The notes beneath the pieces are model-generated. The model made no database searches. It worked only from the letters and a program-made list of their open reading frames with translations, and had not been told where the DNA came from. A program made the translations under genes and the position numbers. From an uncultured Synechococcus sp. (GTDB lineage: Bacteria; Cyanobacteriota; Cyanobacteriia; PCC-6307; Cyanobiaceae), in contig CAJWIC010000099.1 of assembly GCA_913040905.1 (NCBI GenBank), forward strand, positions 1-5,572: a DNA stretch of 5,572 nt. Reading direction: 5' to 3'. Below are positions 5,214 to 5,572 of this stretch, in pieces (position 1 is the first letter of the stretch; every line of letters begins with the position of its first letter).

Positions 5214-5572
5214 GCTGAGCAGGGCTTCCTGCTGACGCACCAGTTCAAAGAATTCCTGCTTCAGGCTGGGATCGTGGCGGAAATCGCCGCGCACCACGGA
5301 ATTCACCATGCTGGTCTGAGGCTCTTTCACACCACGCCACTTCATGCAGTAGTGCTGGGCTTTGATGATGATTCCGAGGCCCTGGGGTTCGCAGAGCTTC
5401 TCAATCTCATCAGCCAGGATCATCACGGCCTCCTCCTGAATGTGCGGCCGGGAAAACACCCAGTCCGCCACGCGTGTGAATTTGGACAATCCGATCACGC
5501 GAGCGCCCGGCTTGATGCCGATCCAGCAGTTGCCCATGATCGGCACCAGGTGGTGGGAGCAAGCCGATCGGA
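5208..5572 (-). CDS. folE: GTP cyclohydrolase I (FolE), C-terminal 120 residues (5' end outside window)
   Basis: FolE converts GTP to dihydroneopterin triphosphate and formate, the first step of folate (and pterin) synthesis. The window holds 120 codons plus TGA, about the last half of a roughly 220-residue protein; two further bases of the next codon lie at the edge. The first visible residues are RSACSHHLVP. Zinc ligands Cys4, His7 and Cys75 (in QHYCMKWRG) are present. GLSKFTR at 27-33 holds the conserved Ser29, Lys30 and Arg33; Glu46 and Arg79 also match. A constant offset of 106 aligns these with my recollection of the E. coli numbering (Cys110, His113, Ser135, Lys136, Glu152, Cys181, Arg185), so there is no insertion in this part. 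The one change is Ser5 where CEHH is usual. It ends three bases from the end of trpF, convergent. Confidence 0.98.
   Translation of the reverse strand, partial: RSACSHHLVPIMGNCWIGIKPGARVIGLSKFTRVADWVFSRPHIQEEAVMILADEIEKLCEPQGLGIIIKAQHYCMKWRGVKEPQTSMVNSVVRGDFRHDPSLKQEFFELVRQQEALLST
5218..5233. repeat. Perfect 6-base hairpin inside the 3' end of folE
   Basis: AGCAGG (5218-5223), loop GCTT (5224-5227) and CCTGCT (5228-5233) pair perfectly. It lies just four bases beyond the hairpin over the trpF and folE stops, so the two form a tandem pair within 35 bases. For trpF transcripts it would be a 3' structure; for folE it lies within the last codons. No T-run follows. Confidence 0.35.

Overview
The window looks like ordinary chromosomal DNA from a marine picocyanobacterium. 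A high-GC Synechococcus is the best fit, from the GC-rich sequence, the very tight gene packing and the gene content. PsaM (photosystem I), light-dependent protochlorophyllide reductase and a CRR6/DUF1817 protein together point clearly to an oxygenic phototroph. Nine genes fill nearly all of the 5.57 kb. The longest gene-free stretch is 83 bases. I see no RNA gene, insertion sequence, phage gene or CRISPR array.

Left part (1-1166, minus strand): psaM (34 codons), a small unrecognised membrane protein of 122 residues, and por run in the same direction and probably form one transcript that leaves the window through por. This joins a photosystem I subunit to a chlorophyll-synthesis enzyme. On the other side of an 83-base divergent gap, crr6 (1250-1720, plus) probably encodes an assembly factor for the NDH-1 complex.

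Middle (1723-4516): a TauE/SafE-family transporter (minus), a LipM-like lipoate/octanoate ligase-family protein (plus) and an M50 site-2-protease-type membrane metalloprotease (minus) alternate in direction. The transporter and ligase start only 26 bases apart, head to head. The ligase and protease overlap tail to tail by 49 bases.

Right part (4515-5572): trpF (plus, tryptophan synthesis) starts next to or overlapping the protease start. It ends three bases from the end of folE (minus, GTP cyclohydrolase I), whose 5' end lies outside the window. The trpF and folE stop codons are the two inner arms of a perfect small hairpin.

The genes do not form one pathway. What links them is compaction: three convergent pairs end within 3 bases of each other or overlap, and the divergent pairs share very short start regions. 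I found no convincing novel system. The best leads are the unknown 122-residue protein between psaM and por, the psaM/crr6 divergent control region, and the unusual gene borders.
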